The position numbers were made by a program, and so were the translations under genes. Under the pieces are notes generated by a model that saw only the letters and a program-made list of their open reading frames with translations, was not told the origin of the DNA and ran no database searches. A stretch of DNA of 32,259 nucleotides from Desulfobacterales bacterium (lineage in GTDB: Bacteria > Desulfobacterota > Desulfobacteria > Desulfobacterales > UBA2156), in the NCBI GenBank assembly GCA_027025555.1, contig JALVQN010000139.1:1-32259 (forward strand), given 5' to 3'. Below, in pieces: positions 21,601 through 28,848 of this stretch. Within the stretch, counting starts at the first letter, position 1. Each line of letters opens with the position of its first letter.

Positions 21601-22078
21601 GCAGCAAGACAAGAAGGACGACACCTGGGAAGGAAACCTTGAAAAGCTGATCCGCCTTGCCGGAGACTGTAGTGAAGACCTGGATCGTTTTCTGGAGGTC
21701 GTCTCCCTTGCCACAGATACCGATGTCTATGATGAAAGGGCCCAGAGGGTTTCCCTTTTGACCCTTCATGCGGCAAAGGGGCTGGAGTTTCCCGTGGTTT
21801 TTATCTCGGGATGCGAGGACGGCCTGATCCCGTTTTTCATAGGGAAAACAAAAGAGGTGGATCCTGAAGAAGAGCGCCGGCTTTTTTATGTGGGCCTCAC
21901 CCGGGCAAAGGAACGGCTTTTTCTCACCTGGGCGAAAAGACGCCGCCTCTTCGGACAAGTCCATCGGCTGGGCATTTCTCCCTTTGTTTTGAATATTCAT
22001 GAAGATCTGATACAATATCAAGTAAAAAAGGATAAAAGACCTGAAAGGGATGGGCAGGTTCAGCTTTCCCTGTTTTAG
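18662..22078 (+). CDS. Endonuclease Q-UvrD/PcrA helicase fusion protein with a C-terminal clamp-binding motif
   Basis: A 1138-residue, two-enzyme protein. Residues 1 to about 425 match the TIGR00375/endonuclease Q family: PHP metal site with HIH (H8, H10), YSRATSKN, GDFTHP, CEISNIY (E93), PAHIWTPW (H164) and NSDAH (D223, H225). A zinc finger follows (C279, C295, C298, ending CGKPLTRGVLHR). A charged linker (about 425-472) leads to a complete SF1 helicase: Walker A AGPGTGKT (494-501), TFTQKAAAEM, DEFQD (686-690), GDPNQAIYGFRGSD, QNYRST, HAAKGLEF and YVGLTRAKE. The last five residues, 1134-1138, are QLSLF, a consensus beta-clamp-binding peptide. Endonuclease Q nicks 5' of deaminated bases (known, mainly from archaea). 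Coupled nicking and unwinding is inferred. Confidence 0.9.
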   Translation: MKFFADFHIHSKYSRATSKNLDLEHIYAAAQKKGISVIATGDFTHPAWFSEIKEKLVYSKNGLFQLKEAVLKGMDLKVPVSCRQPVYFILSCEISNIYKKDGRVRKNHNLVLLPDMESAESFIHKMEKIGNIHSDGRPILGLDARDLLEIVLETSESAFLIPAHIWTPWFSLFGSKSGFDSLKACFEDLAPHIFALETGLSSDPEMNWRVSDLDDLALVSNSDAHSPEKIAREANVFDTEISFSGIRSALLEKNGITFKGTLEFFPEEGKYHLDGHRKCGIRLHPEETRKKQGRCPECGKPLTRGVLHRIMEIGDRKNPKKPEGALPFHRLLPLADILSDVLQVGASSKKVAIAQKRLIEKFGPELNILHQIPLDALKDEEVPLLGEALRRVRNGEIFIQPGYDGQFGTLKIFSDLERRRLLGQRSLFAFSAQEKTDALKDKSPVFPGRKTQKIAIEKKDGRKEDAYVQKKRNLVNPEQERAIHRDPGPILVIAGPGTGKTHTLIQRILNRILSDGVLPETILAVTFTQKAAAEMKERISRALKAPSAPHIGTFHAFCLDVLKECALKRGESVSVIDENDRRYLISDAVKLHPASAKSGRILVDDVLKEIVFMKQHMPWQKEVPVRKRTTIDPPILMEIFQTYQALLRVQRLMDFEDLISKTVCLFETRKDVRHTVQQKFKHLFIDEFQDINQAQYRLIRLLYPKTDPSRDLFVIGDPNQAIYGFRGSDVKFFHRFSKDYPEATIVRLVQNYRSTKILLSASKQVLRSPSKTPKDVLPPVNLLKAAKINISGYSDEGKEAEGIAERIEALVGGSGYFFVDSGKSERHREENLWAFSDMAVLFRTHRQGEEIAKNFGKLGIPYQFVRKKALMNEAAAGVFSVLKMAHQRGTFADMERAFKAVGFKIGKKALLDFKIRCLKEKISTWDLLTHLFHGASREKLNAPTKRLLLGYGELEKIKRTISGLTLKEQLLFLSKAYGSLQQDKKDDTWEGNLEKLIRLAGDCSEDLDRFLEVVSLATDTDVYDERAQRVSLLTLHAAKGLEFPVVFISGCEDGLIPFFIGKTKEVDPEEERRLFYVGLTRAKERLFLTWAKRRRLFGQVHRLGISPFVLNIHEDLIQYQVKKDKRPERDGQVQLSLF

Positions 22079-22092
22079 TCCAAGAGGTGGAT

Positions 22093-22407
22093 ATGGAACC
22101 AAGGTGGGTGTACATTACCGTGGGAAACCCGGAAGAGGCGAAAGAGATCGGAAAGGCGCTGGTGGAGTCAAAAACAGTGGCTTGTGTGAACATCCTCCAT
22201 GACATGCATTCTATTTATATCTGGGAAGGTAAACTTCAAGAGGACGTGGAGACCGTGCTCATCGCCAAGACCACCCAGGAGAAAATGCCGCAGGTGATCG
22301 AAAAAGTAAAGGCCCTGCACAGTTACGAGTGTCCGTGTATCATCAGTCTCCCCATAAAAGAAGGGCATGACCCGTTTTTAAAATGGATCGAAGAACAAGT
22401 CGCCTGA
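22093..22407 (+). CDS. cutA: Divalent-cation tolerance protein CutA
   Basis: A 104-residue protein from the ATG at 22093, preceded by AAGAGG with 5-nt spacing. A GTG two codons upstream is less likely. Family hallmarks are YITVGNPEEAKEIGKALVE, VACVNI, SIYIWEGKL and the conserved HSYECPCIISLPI. CutA1 proteins are small ferredoxin-like trimers. The name derives from copper tolerance in E. coli, but the molecular role is unsettled. It starts 14 bp after the helicase gene and its end overlaps the next gene by 25 bp. Confidence 0.93.
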   Translation: MEPRWVYITVGNPEEAKEIGKALVESKTVACVNILHDMHSIYIWEGKLQEDVETVLIAKTTQEKMPQVIEKVKALHSYECPCIISLPIKEGHDPFLKWIEEQVA

Positions 22408-22970
22408 TCCTTTTGGGGGTGGCGCCCTTTCTTTTGGGAGGCGTTGCCATTTTCCCGGCGTGGGCCGACATTTACCGTTTTGTCGATAAAAACGGCGTGG
22501 TCCATTTTTCAAACGTGCCCACGCGCTCCGGATACACATTTTATTTCAGAGAAAAAGGATCTGCCCTTCAAAGAAAAGCGTCGGTTCCTTACGAGGCATA
22601 CATCCTGGAGGCCGCCGAAAAACACGGGGTCGATGAGAAGCTGGTCAAGGCCATCATCAAGGTGGAGTCGGATTTCAATCCATGGGCCGTGTCCGAAAAA
22701 GGCGCCCGGGGGCTCATGCAACTCATGCCGGAAAACTGCCGCCGGTTAAAACTGAAAAACCCGTTTGATCCCAAAGAGAACATCATGGCCGGTACCCGGT
22801 TTTTAAAGTCCTTGCTGGAGCGTTTTCGCGGGAACCTCACCCTGGCCCTCGCGGCGTATAACGCCGGACCCGAAGCGGTGGCCCGGCACCGAGGGGTGCC
22901 TCCCATTCAGGAAACCCGGGCCTATGTGAAGAAGGTCCTCCACTACTATCGGAAGTATCAAAAAGGATAA
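22383..22970 (+). CDS. Lytic transglycosylase with N-terminal DUF4124 domain
   Basis: A 195-residue exported protein. The signal sequence (about 1-28, ending PAWAD) is followed by a DUF4124-like segment (IYRFVDKNGVVHFSNVPT, 30-47). A soluble lytic transglycosylase domain follows, with catalytic Glu95 (KVESDFNPWAVS), GLMQLMP (110-116) and AYNAGP (158-163). It cleaves the MurNAc-GlcNAc bond of peptidoglycan in the periplasm. The ATG lies within the end of cutA, 25 bp overlapping in another frame, without a clear ribosome site. Reinitiation after cutA is plausible. Confidence 0.93.
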   Translation: MDRRTSRLILLGVAPFLLGGVAIFPAWADIYRFVDKNGVVHFSNVPTRSGYTFYFREKGSALQRKASVPYEAYILEAAEKHGVDEKLVKAIIKVESDFNPWAVSEKGARGLMQLMPENCRRLKLKNPFDPKENIMAGTRFLKSLLERFRGNLTLALAAYNAGPEAVARHRGVPPIQETRAYVKKVLHYYRKYQKG

Positions 22971-23034
22971 AAAAGGAAGGGCGCTCAATGGGCATCCCGC
23001 ATGTGGGGAACGCGGTCTCGATTTTCCTCAAAGG

Positions 23035-24423
23035 TTAAAAAATCAGATCTTGGTTTACCACCCGTCCGGACTTCACCACGGCCTGCCTTGATTGTTGATT
23101 TTCAATCCTCACGCGGCCGACGATCTTCACATCCTTTTCAAACCGCACGTCTCCCAGGATCTTGAGGCATTCACATTCCAGCAAGGAAGGCACGCCGCTT
23201 TCAAAACGGCTTTCAAAATCGTCAATCTTTCCAAAGTAGCGGGAATCGAGATCAAGGGTGAGGGTTTTGGTTTTGCAGGAAGGATTGGCCACGAGCCGGG
23301 CGTCTTCCGAGAGCAAGTAGCGATCGGAGCGGACGTGGAGAAGGTCGCTGCACTTTTTAACGGGCACCATGCGGGACTTGGGCACACAGACGGCTGCGGC
23401 CCCTTGAAAGAGAGAGATGGCCGCGCCCATGGCGCTTTCCACCTGGAACACCCGCGGGCTTTGATCATCCCTGGGATCCAGGCTCTTCTCATTCAATATG
23501 AGCGGAAGAAGCAAGACCCTTTCCTTTTTCATAAAGTCCTTGAGGAATCTGAGGTTGATCCAGATGTTGTTTGTATTGAAATAGCGGTAATACTGAATGT
23601 CCCGGAAGGCTGCCAGCTCCGATTCGGGACACTGGGCCGCCTCCCTTAAAATGAAGCGACCGTCCTTTCTTTTGGCAAGATGACCGCCCTTGATGTCGGC
23701 GGGGGTCCGTTCAGCCACCTCCATCATGAAAGGCAAGGCCTTTTTAGCGAAAAATCCCAGAAGAGAAGGGTCCAGCACGGCACCCAGGTTGTCGGAGTTG
23801 GAGATAAAGGCGTATTCGATGCCGTCTTTGAGCAATTCATCGAGCATCCCCGAAGCCCACAGGGCCGTATAGACGTTTCCGTGCCCCGGGGGATTCCATT
23901 CCAGGGCCGGGTTCTCGGGCCAAAAGGCGCCTTCGAGCGTTTCCTTGAGTATTTTCGGGAACTGGTGTTGAAGGAAGATGAACGGCTGGACCGGACTTGC
24001 CATGGCCGCGATCGCCCGGCGCGTTTCCCGGTCGGTATTGAAAGAATTCATCAGGGCCAGGCGACACTTTTGATATTCCACCTGTTTAAAGAGGATTTCC
24101 AGAAAGGACAGACCGTCTTTGACCAGAAGCAGGGATTTGGGTCCGGAAAGCCCCATACTGGTGCCGAGCCCCCCGTTTAAGACGATGCGCACCGCCTTGG
24201 TGAAAACCTTTTTTCCGTAAGGGGCAAAAGCCTCAAGGGTCTTAAACTGTTCGATTTCCAAAGGCGAAACGGGGCGGATGTCCGCGTCTTTGATCAGGCC
24301 CGTTTCACCGGAGACGATCTGTTCATAATAACGGGAAAAGGTCTCGATGGCGATCCGGGGGAGCCCCCTGGCCCGCATCTTTTCAATGAGTGCCGGAAGA
24401 GGGTTCTTGTCGGTCCTTTTCAT
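23035..24423 (-). CDS. UTP-glucose-1-phosphate uridylyltransferase (UDPGP family)
   Basis: A 462-residue protein of the eukaryote-like UDPGP family, not the short bacterial GalU. The nucleotide-binding loop is LNGGLGTSMGLSGPKS (82-97). The sugar-phosphate region shows WNPPGHG (176-182) and SNSDNLG (208-214), and a C-terminal left-handed beta-helix-like region follows (about 390-462). The predicted reaction is UTP plus a hexose-1-phosphate to UDP-sugar plus PPi. Glucose is the usual substrate, but some members use N-acetylated sugars, so specificity is uncertain. It is convergent with the transglycosylase gene and lies 18 bp after ilvE, probably in the same transcript. Confidence 0.88.
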   Translation of the reverse strand: MKRTDKNPLPALIEKMRARGLPRIAIETFSRYYEQIVSGETGLIKDADIRPVSPLEIEQFKTLEAFAPYGKKVFTKAVRIVLNGGLGTSMGLSGPKSLLLVKDGLSFLEILFKQVEYQKCRLALMNSFNTDRETRRAIAAMASPVQPFIFLQHQFPKILKETLEGAFWPENPALEWNPPGHGNVYTALWASGMLDELLKDGIEYAFISNSDNLGAVLDPSLLGFFAKKALPFMMEVAERTPADIKGGHLAKRKDGRFILREAAQCPESELAAFRDIQYYRYFNTNNIWINLRFLKDFMKKERVLLLPLILNEKSLDPRDDQSPRVFQVESAMGAAISLFQGAAAVCVPKSRMVPVKKCSDLLHVRSDRYLLSEDARLVANPSCKTKTLTLDLDSRYFGKIDDFESRFESGVPSLLECECLKILGDVRFEKDVKIVGRVRIENQQSRQAVVKSGRVVNQDLIF

Positions 24424-24441
24424 ATTCAGGGCCCCCCGGGA

Positions 24442-25506
24442 TCAAAGGACCGGCTCAATCCATCCCTCGGGCCCTTCCTGCCGGCCGTATTGGATATCGG
24501 TAATGGCCTTATAGAGCCGACGGGCCACCGGACCCACTTTGCCCTCTCCGATGGTGAGGACGGTTTCGCCGTATCTAAGTTCTCCCACCGGAGAGATGAC
24601 CGCGGCGGTTCCGGATCCGAAGATCTCCGTCAGTCGACCGGAAGCGTGGGCGTCCAAGACTTCTTCCATGGCGATCTTGCGTTCCTCCACGGGCATGTTC
24701 CATTTCCTGGCCAGATGAAGGACCGACTTGCGGGTGATCCCCGGGAGAATGCTGCCTGTAAGGGCCGGGGTCACAATTGTATCACCCATGACGATGAAGA
24801 TGTTCATGGAGCCCACTTCTTCGATATATCTTTTTTCGATGCCGTCCAGCCACAGGACCTGGGTATACCCGGCTTCATGGGCTTCGTGGCCGGCGAGGAG
24901 ACTGGCCGCGTAATTGCCGGGGGTCTTGGCTTCCCCCACCCCCCCGGGGACGGCCCGGACATGGTTTTTGGTGACCCAGATTTTCACGGGGTTGAACCCT
25001 TCGGCGTAATAGGCCCCCACCGGGGATAAGATGATGAAAAAACGATAGGTGTAAGAGGCCCTCACGCCCAAAAACGGATCCGATGCATAGACGGTGGGGC
25101 GGATGTAGAGGGACGTGTCCGGCTTTTTGGGGACCCAGTCCTTCTCCAAAATCAGCAACTCCTTGAGGGCCTCCAGGGCAAAGGCTTCGTCTATGGGGGG
25201 CATGCACAACAGGTGGGCCGAGTGGTTGAGCCGCTTGAAGTTCTCCTTGGGCCTGAACAGCTGGATCTTGCCGGCATCCGTCCGGTAGGCCTTGAGGCCT
25301 TCAAAGATGCCTTGACCGTAGTGCAGCATCATGGTGGCCGGATCCAGGGCGAGGAGACCGTAAGGTTCGATGCGGGGGGTGTGCCATCCCTTGTCCGGAT
25401 GGTAGTCCATGAGAAACATATGATCCGTGAAATGGGTCCCGAATCCCAGCCGGGATTCATCCGGTTTGGTTTTCGGTTGTTTTGTTTTATGGATGCTGAT
25501 CTGCAT
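24442..25506 (-). CDS. ilvE: Branched-chain amino acid aminotransferase
   Basis: A 354-residue class IV PLP enzyme of the ilvE II type. The ATG at 25506 has a strong AGAGGAGG site 4 nt upstream, whereas the open frame to 25530 has none. Motifs are LHYGQGIFEGLKAYR (62-76), the PLP lysine K194 in GEAKTPGNYAASL, YIEEVGSMNIF (227-237) and SGTAAVISPVG. It performs the last step of leucine, isoleucine and valine synthesis. It is second in the PPC-ilvE-UDPGP run, 13 bp after the PPC gene. Confidence 0.95.
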   Translation of the reverse strand: MQISIHKTKQPKTKPDESRLGFGTHFTDHMFLMDYHPDKGWHTPRIEPYGLLALDPATMMLHYGQGIFEGLKAYRTDAGKIQLFRPKENFKRLNHSAHLLCMPPIDEAFALEALKELLILEKDWVPKKPDTSLYIRPTVYASDPFLGVRASYTYRFFIILSPVGAYYAEGFNPVKIWVTKNHVRAVPGGVGEAKTPGNYAASLLAGHEAHEAGYTQVLWLDGIEKRYIEEVGSMNIFIVMGDTIVTPALTGSILPGITRKSVLHLARKWNMPVEERKIAMEEVLDAHASGRLTEIFGSGTAAVISPVGELRYGETVLTIGEGKVGPVARRLYKAITDIQYGRQEGPEGWIEPVL

Positions 25507-25519
25507 GGAACCTCCTCTT

Positions 25520-25990
25520 TCAGGTTTCACAAAACCGGGTTTCGAGCCTGTTCAAGGGCCAAAGGAAGAGGCCGCTGGGTTCATCATAGCACCTTTCAGC
25601 GGGGGGCCCTTCCACCTCCTGGAGGAAGAGTTCCCCGTAAAACAAGGGGGTCTCTGAAAGGAGGTGGCCGCCCACCACCCGCTTCTTCGCGTCGGCCAGC
25701 GTGATCTTGGCGTGCACAAAGGGCTCCTGGTCCTTTAAGGAGACATTGCCGAAGCATCCGAGGATCTCGAAAGGCCCCTCTTCTTTCCATGTAACGTACA
25801 CCCGTTGTTTCTGGTCCAGGATGCCCAGTGTCGCCGAGCGAACCGCACCCAGGAGGCTGAACACCCCCCAGCAGACGGCATGGGTCGTGCAGAAGGCCTG
25901 GATGCCGGTCAAAATATCCCCGCCTTCCGGGAGGCGATCCAAAAAGCGCCTCCCCGGGCTTTTCACGGGATTGGGCCCAGCAGCGTCCAT
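25520..25990 (-). CDS. PPC/DUF296 domain protein
   Basis: A 156-residue protein from the ATG at 25990, with an AAGGAAGGA site about 10 nt upstream. A TTG at 26020 is rejected because it overlaps the promoter region. The fold is recognised by GGDILTGIQAFC, GVFSLLGAVRSATLGILD, EILGCFGNVSLKDQEPFVHAKITLAD and GGHLL. In plants this PPC domain follows AT-hooks; bacterial stand-alone versions form small trimers of unknown role. It is the first gene after the promoter at 26021-26048 and probably co-transcribed with ilvE. Confidence 0.85.
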   Translation of the reverse strand: MDAAGPNPVKSPGRRFLDRLPEGGDILTGIQAFCTTHAVCWGVFSLLGAVRSATLGILDQKQRVYVTWKEEGPFEILGCFGNVSLKDQEPFVHAKITLADAKKRVVGGHLLSETPLFYGELFLQEVEGPPAERCYDEPSGLFLWPLNRLETRFCET

Positions 25991-26020
25991 TTTGTTGAGA
26001 TCCTTCCTTTCCCGGCACAA

Positions 26021-26048
26021 TCTATAGCATAAATCCTCCAGAGGTCAA
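26021..26048 (-). promoter_or_regulatory. Sigma-70 promoter for the PPC-ilvE operon
   Basis: On the minus strand, TTGACC (26043-26048) and TATAGA (26021-26026) are 16 bp apart. A TG one base before the -10 makes it an extended -10. Predicted transcription starts about 25 nt before the ATG at 25990. Confidence 0.55.
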
Positions 26049-26345
26049 AGCAAAACCCGGAAAAGAGAAAGGGCCCGCTAATTATTGGTAATAAATAAAT
26101 CTAGATATAACATCCTGAATACGCAATATCATCAGGGTGGATATTCCAAAGCGCAATGGAATCGGATAATCTCCTCGGGATGGTACAGTTTGGTTGCTTA
26201 ATAATTCTAGTTCGGTTTTTTGAGATGGGTTCTATGATCCAAAGCAAGGGCAAAGTCAATCAACAGATGAACGCAGGACCCCTGCAGATCTCGCCTGTGG
26301 GGACCCCTGGAAGCGGTCGTATGGAAATTCGGCAGGGCCTTCTTT
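26049..26345. other. Non-coding divergent gap between the PPC-ilvE and DUF47-pit operons
   Basis: No convincing gene lies here. The stretch 26078-26110 is AT-rich. The 9-mer GGACCCCTG occurs twice, at 26276-26284 and 26301-26309. No Pho-box-like pair of repeats was recognised. A short open frame at 26156-26386 has no family resemblance. Confidence 0.5.
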
Positions 26346-26373
26346 TTGAAATCAATGCTCGATGTGGTATAAG
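26346..26373 (+). promoter_or_regulatory. Sigma-70 promoter for the DUF47-pit operon
   Basis: TTGAAA (26346-26351) and TATAAG (26368-26373) are 16 bp apart, each with one mismatch to consensus. A TG one base upstream of the -10 makes it extended. The leader to the ATG at 26461 would be about 80 nt and contains a stem-loop. Confidence 0.6.
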
Positions 26374-26409
26374 GGACGTCCGATAAAAAGGGAGCCGGAA
26401 CGGATCGTG

Positions 26410-26434
26410 CATTCCCCGCCGCTTGCGGGGGATG
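26410..26434 (+). promoter_or_regulatory. Stem-loop in the DUF47-pit leader
   Basis: The arms CATTCCCCGC and GCGGGGGATG pair over 10 bp (one T-G pair) around the 5-nt loop CGCTT. It ends 26 nt before the DUF47 start codon. There is no long T-run after it, so it is more likely an mRNA leader structure than a terminator. Function unknown. Confidence 0.5.
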
Positions 26435-26460
26435 CTTTCATTTTCGTTGGGGGAAAAGAG

Positions 26461-27111
26461 ATGCTCAGCTTTTTTTTTAAAAAGGAACACCGGGTGGAGT
26501 CGCTCATCTTTGAATATCTGGAAACAGTGGAGCGTACCCAGGACAACTTCTTAAAAGCGTTTGGCGCCTGTATCGACAATCCCATGTGTGAGAACTTCGA
26601 ATTTTTTCTGGAAAGGACGCACAAGTTCGAATCCAAGGCCGATGATATCCGGGAGGAGATCAAGGCCCTCATGTACAGCAAGGCCCTCATCCCCGATGCC
26701 CGGGGCGATATCATGGGCCTTCTGGAATCCGTTGATGCCGTCCCGCGTCTCTTCGAGCGCATCTTGTATATCATCCTCACGCAACGGCTCAAGATTCCGG
26801 ATTTTCTCATCCCGGACATCAAGACACTGGTTCAGCTGAGCCTGGAATGCTGCGATTTGATGCAACGCCAGGCCTATGCCTTGTTTAAAAAGAATGAAAG
26901 CATCCGGGATCTGGTCCACATCATCGACACCCATGAAAGCCATTGTGACCGCATCGAACGGCGGATCATCACCAAGCTTTTCGACTCCGACGTGGACCCG
27001 TTTTTGAAGTTGCAGCTTAAAGAGTTGACTGTTCAGATCGGTGAGATTTCGGATGAAGCGGACCGGGTTTCCAAGAGGATCAACATCATCAACATGAAAC
27101 GGCGGGTATGA
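26461..27111 (+). CDS. DUF47/PhoU-like phosphate transport regulator
   Basis: A 216-residue, largely helical protein from the ATG at 26461, preceded by GGGGGAAAA. An earlier in-frame ATG at 26362 overlaps the promoter and is rejected. It matches the DUF47/TIGR00153 family (MLSFFFKKEHRVESLIFEYLETV, then coiled PhoU-like three-helix repeats with conserved E-x3-D positions). These proteins are usually encoded beside PiT transporters and are thought to regulate them. The stop overlaps the pit start as ATGA, so the two are coupled. Confidence 0.92.
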   Translation: MLSFFFKKEHRVESLIFEYLETVERTQDNFLKAFGACIDNPMCENFEFFLERTHKFESKADDIREEIKALMYSKALIPDARGDIMGLLESVDAVPRLFERILYIILTQRLKIPDFLIPDIKTLVQLSLECCDLMQRQAYALFKKNESIRDLVHIIDTHESHCDRIERRIITKLFDSDVDPFLKLQLKELTVQIGEISDEADRVSKRINIINMKRRV

Positions 27112-28052
27112 GCGTCTCCCTTTTAGGCGGACTCTTTTTGGGGTGGTCCCTGGGCGCCAACGATGCGGCCAATGCCTTCGGGACCGCGGTTTCCTCGCGG
27201 ATGATCCGGTTTTATACCGCCGCGGTTCTCGGGGCCGTTTTCGTGGTCCTGGGGTCCCTTCTGGAAGGCCGGGCCGGTATTGAAACATTGACGGGTTTGA
27301 CGGCCTTCAGCCTGAAAAAGGCCGTCATCTCTTCGGTGGCGGCGGCATTGACCGTGACCCTCATGACGGCCCTGGGCCTCCCCATTTCCACGTCCCAGGG
27401 CGTGGTGGGGGCCATTTTGGGCATCGGCCTCGTCACGCACAGGCTGGATGCCTCGGGGCTGGAGAAGGTGGTGGTCTGCTGGTTGGCCACGCCCGTGGGA
27501 GGGGCCCTCATGGCTATGTTCTTGTACCATCTCCTGGGTGTCCTGTATAACCGGATGAACCTTTCGCTCTTTCAATCCGATCGGCTGCTGAAGTTGAGTC
27601 TCATCGTTTCAGGAGCCTACGGCGCCTATGCCCTGGGTGCCAACAATGTGGCCAACGTCTCCGCCGTTTTTGTGGGGGCCGGTTCATTGACCGTTTTCAG
27701 CGCCACCCTCCTCGGCGGGCTCAGCATCGCCTTGGGTATTTTAACTTTCAGCCGACCGGTGATGGAGACGGTGGGGGGGCGCCTGGTGCGGGTGGATCCC
27801 TTTTCGGCCCTGATCGTGGTGCTGGCCATGGGCGTGACCGTGCATGTGTTTACATGGATCGGCGTGCCGGTTTCCACCTCCCACGCCACCGTGGGAGGGG
27901 TCCTGGGGATCGGCATCGTGCGGGGGGTTCAGACCGTAAATCGCCGCATGCTGGCCAACATCGTGATCGGGTGGGGCCTCACCCCGGTTCTGGCCTGTGC
28001 CTTCAGCATCCTCATTTATGTGGCCAGTAATCTCTATTATATCCCGGAGTGA
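27108..28052 (+). CDS. pit: PiT-family inorganic phosphate transporter
   Basis: A 314-residue integral membrane protein, the short PiT form without the long cytoplasmic loop of E. coli PitA. The duplicated signatures are GANDAANAFGTAVSS (from residue 16) in the first half and GANNVANVSAVFVGA in the second. Two conserved PISTSQ/PVSTSHATVGG motifs lie in the re-entrant regions. It imports phosphate, usually as a metal-phosphate complex driven by the ion gradient. It is coupled to the DUF47 gene by ATGA overlap. Confidence 0.95.
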   Translation: MSVSLLGGLFLGWSLGANDAANAFGTAVSSRMIRFYTAAVLGAVFVVLGSLLEGRAGIETLTGLTAFSLKKAVISSVAAALTVTLMTALGLPISTSQGVVGAILGIGLVTHRLDASGLEKVVVCWLATPVGGALMAMFLYHLLGVLYNRMNLSLFQSDRLLKLSLIVSGAYGAYALGANNVANVSAVFVGAGSLTVFSATLLGGLSIALGILTFSRPVMETVGGRLVRVDPFSALIVVLAMGVTVHVFTWIGVPVSTSHATVGGVLGIGIVRGVQTVNRRMLANIVIGWGLTPVLACAFSILIYVASNLYYIPE

Positions 28053-28098
28053 ACGCGGAAAAAGGGGATTGAAACAAGAAACGGCGGCGGTGGATCCT

Positions 28099-28629
28099 TC
28101 AGGGGGCGCAATCCTTTAAAAGTATTTCCACCATCTCGGCAAATCCGTACCCGCCTTCCTTTGTGACGATCCATCCGGGCGGCGGCTTCAGACGCTCTGC
28201 GAATCGATGGATGTTGGCCATGCCCACGGAGTGGGGAAAGACGGCGAAAAGGGGCGCATCGTTGGGGGAATCTCCCGAAAAGAGGATCCGGTCTTTCATC
28301 TTTTCCAGGTCCTTTGAGAAGACCTCCTTGAAGAGGATGGCCGCCATGGTGCCTTTGTCGAAATCGCCGAACCACCCGTTGACGTGAATGGAGCTGACCT
28401 TGGCCTGTGCCCCCGCGGCCCTGAAAATCCGGACAATCCGGTCGATCTTGGCCTCTGAAAGGCGCGGGACGCCTTCACAAAAGTCGATGGCCAGATCCGC
28501 CACCCGGAAGGGTTGATCCGCCGAGACGCGGCATCCGGGAACCGCCTTCAAGATCCTTTCCTTGACCGCCTCAAGCCTTTTTCGATCAGCTTCCCGCTGG
28601 GCCCGGGTTTTGGCGAACCGGCGGATCAT
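28099..28629 (-). CDS. HAD-family phosphatase fragment lacking its N-terminal catalytic region (possible pseudogene)
   Basis: A 176-residue open frame. It matches the C-terminal two-thirds of a HAD phosphatase family: DQPFRVADLAIDFCE, VSSIHVNGWFGDFDKGTM, then the acidic motif FSGDSPNDAPLF and GGYGFAEM. Full-length relatives begin with about 90 residues carrying the nucleophile motif (DxDDTLT type). That region is absent here: the three frames upstream to 28848 show nothing like it. The start ATG has no ribosome site. Without the nucleophile Asp it should be inactive, so it is either a degraded gene or a domain reused for something else. The remaining frame is intact, so loss would be recent or the product retained. 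Confidence 0.7.
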   Translation of the reverse strand: MIRRFAKTRAQREADRKRLEAVKERILKAVPGCRVSADQPFRVADLAIDFCEGVPRLSEAKIDRIVRIFRAAGAQAKVSSIHVNGWFGDFDKGTMAAILFKEVFSKDLEKMKDRILFSGDSPNDAPLFAVFPHSVGMANIHRFAERLKPPPGWIVTKEGGYGFAEMVEILLKDCAP

Positions 28630-28848
28630 CCTTATGGCAACAGAAGGGAAAGGCGTGAAAGCGGTCCTGTCTTTTCGGGTGTGCCGGGCCCGGCCCGCCG
28701 GTCGCTTTTCGGTTTTAAAGGAGGCCGTGGAGAGAGCCCTTTTTCTTGACTTTACATGTCGGTGTGATAGGGGTTCATTTTCTGTTTTGATTTAGGGTGC
28801 CTGTGGCATTCCAACATCATTCAACCAAATGAGCAAAGGAGGCGTACA

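Noticed and set aside
26156-26386. Short plus-strand open frame before the DUF47 gene
   Set aside because: It has no recognisable family and no ribosome site, and it overlaps the promoter at 26346-26373.
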